Below the pieces are notes generated by a model. The model searched no databases. It saw nothing but the letters and a program-made list of their open reading frames with translations, and had not been told where the DNA came from. From positions 25,746 to 89,745 of the forward strand of contig NZ_SNZJ01000019.1 in the NCBI RefSeq assembly GCF_004363555.1: a stretch of 64,000 nt of DNA. The letters run 5' to 3'. Below, in pieces: positions 63,228 to 64,000 of this stretch. How positions within the stretch are numbered: the first letter of the stretch is position 1; every line of letters starts with the position of its first letter. Both the position numbers and the translations under genes were made by a program. This DNA comes from Halomonas ventosae. Its GTDB lineage: Bacteria; Pseudomonadota; Gammaproteobacteria; Pseudomonadales; Halomonadaceae.

Positions 63228-64000
63228 CACAGCACCTCCTCGTAGACCCGCAGGTCACGCTGCTGCACCGACAGGGTCTGCTGCCACAGGGCGGCATGAT
63301 GCTCTGGCACGGTACGCCACCCGGCCTGTGGCGTTTGCAGGCGGTGCTGCGCGATGGTGTCACCGGCCGGCGAGTAAACGGTCAGCTCATCGTCCAGGCT
63401 TAGCCGGATCACCACCGCCTGGCCGCAGTAGCGCTCGGGGACGCTGTAGCGGTTGCCCCGGACCTCGATGTAGCCGTCCCAGCCGACCTGGCGGAGGTCG
63501 TGGTAGCGGGTATCGAAGTCCGTTGCCGGCAGTGCCTGGAGGGTCTCCACCTCGGCGGCAAAGCGTTCCGCCGGGGTCTGGCGAAACTGCCGTAGCGGCC
63601 GCTGATCGGCCACCCGCTCTAGCCACAGCAGGAGCAGCTGGTTCAGGTGGGCATAGCTCTCGAACTGCCGGTAGCGCTGGAAGAAGTGCTGCTTCACGTA
63701 ACCCACCATACGCTCGGTCTTGCCCTTGGTGCGCGGACGCTGCGGCCGGCAGGCCTTGGGCGCGAACCCATAGTGGTTGGCCAGTTGCAGGAAACCGGCA
63801 TTGAAGATGACGCGGTGGTCGCGGTCATGCTTCAGTACCGCCGCCTTCTGGTTATCGACCAGCACCGTGCGCGGCACGCCGCCGAAGTGGCGGAAGGCCT
63901 GCACTAGCGCCTCGTAGGTGTGCTCGGCATCCTGGCTGGGGGCCGCCCAGACATGGAAGCGCCGCGAATAGCCCAGCGTGTTGACGGCGAAGCTGACCTT
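63227..64000 (-). CDS. istA: IS21-family transposase IstA, 3' part (gene continues beyond the window)
   Basis: The last 257 codons are present and the frame is open to the window end, so the start is outside. The visible part includes the DDE integrase core: KVSFAVNTLGYSRRFHVWAAPSQDAEHTYEALVQAFRHFGGVPRTVLVDNQKAAVL with the second catalytic aspartate in VDNQKA, then ACRPQRPRTKGKTERMVGYVKQHF with the catalytic glutamate in KGKTE. The internal GTG at 63904 is not its start. Confidence 0.94.
   Translation of the reverse strand, partial: KVSFAVNTLGYSRRFHVWAAPSQDAEHTYEALVQAFRHFGGVPRTVLVDNQKAAVLKHDRDHRVIFNAGFLQLANHYGFAPKACRPQRPRTKGKTERMVGYVKQHFFQRYRQFESYAHLNQLLLLWLERVADQRPLRQFRQTPAERFAAEVETLQALPATDFDTRYHDLRQVGWDGYIEVRGNRYSVPERYCGQAVVIRLSLDDELTVYSPAGDTIAQHRLQTPQAGWRTVPEHHAALWQQTLSVQQRDLRVYEEVL

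Larger units (their letters stand above)
62387..64000 (-). mobile_element. IS21-family insertion sequence, cut by the window end
   Basis: The right end on the minus strand is at about 62387, where TGTCCGCTTTTCAT starts; a second copy (TGTCCGGTTTTCAT) starts at 62411. Multiple short end repeats beginning TGT are typical of IS21-family ends. The element holds istB in full and istA in part. The other end lies beyond 64000, so target duplication cannot be checked. Confidence 0.85.

Overview
This is a GC-rich gammaproteobacterial chromosome segment. The gene content (FabY-type ketoacyl synthase next to coaD and a YfhL-type ferredoxin, polA–DUF2782–thrB–speA, TRAP and ABC importers, many small lipoproteins) fits a Halomonas-like member of the Halomonadaceae. 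That assignment is inferred from gene content and composition, not from a marker gene. No rRNA, tRNA or CRISPR array was recognised.

Positions 1–8,900 hold an aromatic-acid module. A minus-strand operon encodes both 3-oxoadipate CoA-transferase subunits (catI, catJ), the beta-ketoadipyl-CoA thiolase (pcaF) and a beta-keto acid cleavage enzyme (BKACE). Upstream on the same strand is pcaB, which has its own terminator. An IclR-type regulator diverges from pcaB, and two near-identical 15-bp palindromes sit in front of pcaB and catI. An AEC permease, a type II dehydroquinase and an SDR oxidoreductase follow.

Positions 8,900–21,300 hold the most unusual part. A nine-gene minus-strand operon runs from a sugar-type ABC importer (binding protein, two permeases, double ATPase) into maleylacetate reductase, an amidohydrolase, a 3-hydroxyisobutyrate-dehydrogenase-like enzyme, hydroxyquinol 1,2-dioxygenase and a RutE-like nitroreductase, ending at a clear terminator. 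Its ring-cleavage branch yields 3-oxoadipate, the substrate of catIJ/pcaF in the first cluster, so the two clusters can form one route. Next to it, before a TauE permease, lies a putative cytosolic regulator in which a winged helix is fused to an ABC solute-binding domain.

Positions 21,700–47,700 are mostly housekeeping: glnE, dgkA, dacB, an SMR pump, a TrmB-like methyltransferase, fabY–coaD–ferredoxin, an outer-membrane barrel, a MATE pump, an AtoE-type fatty-acid transporter, a thioesterase, two TauE/NicO-type metal or anion transporters, a HIT protein, glycerate kinase, dps, rmuC, pepD and tmcA. Among them are several small secreted proteins: an I78-type inhibitor lipoprotein, two entericidin-like lipoproteins of 43 residues, a pair of related lipoproteins, and a His/Arg-rich secreted protein.

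Positions 47,700–61,560 carry a three-part TRAP transporter, a ferric-iron ABC system in an unusual broken-up order (fbpB forward, fbpC reverse, fbpA forward, with the fbpB and fbpC tails overlapping), then polA, DUF2782, thrB and speA. From 61,559 to 62,386 is a gene-poor stretch, low in GC at its start, with GGCCCATG-type inverted repeats and a possible gene remnant. It is bounded by the end of an IS21-family element (istB complete, istA running off the window).
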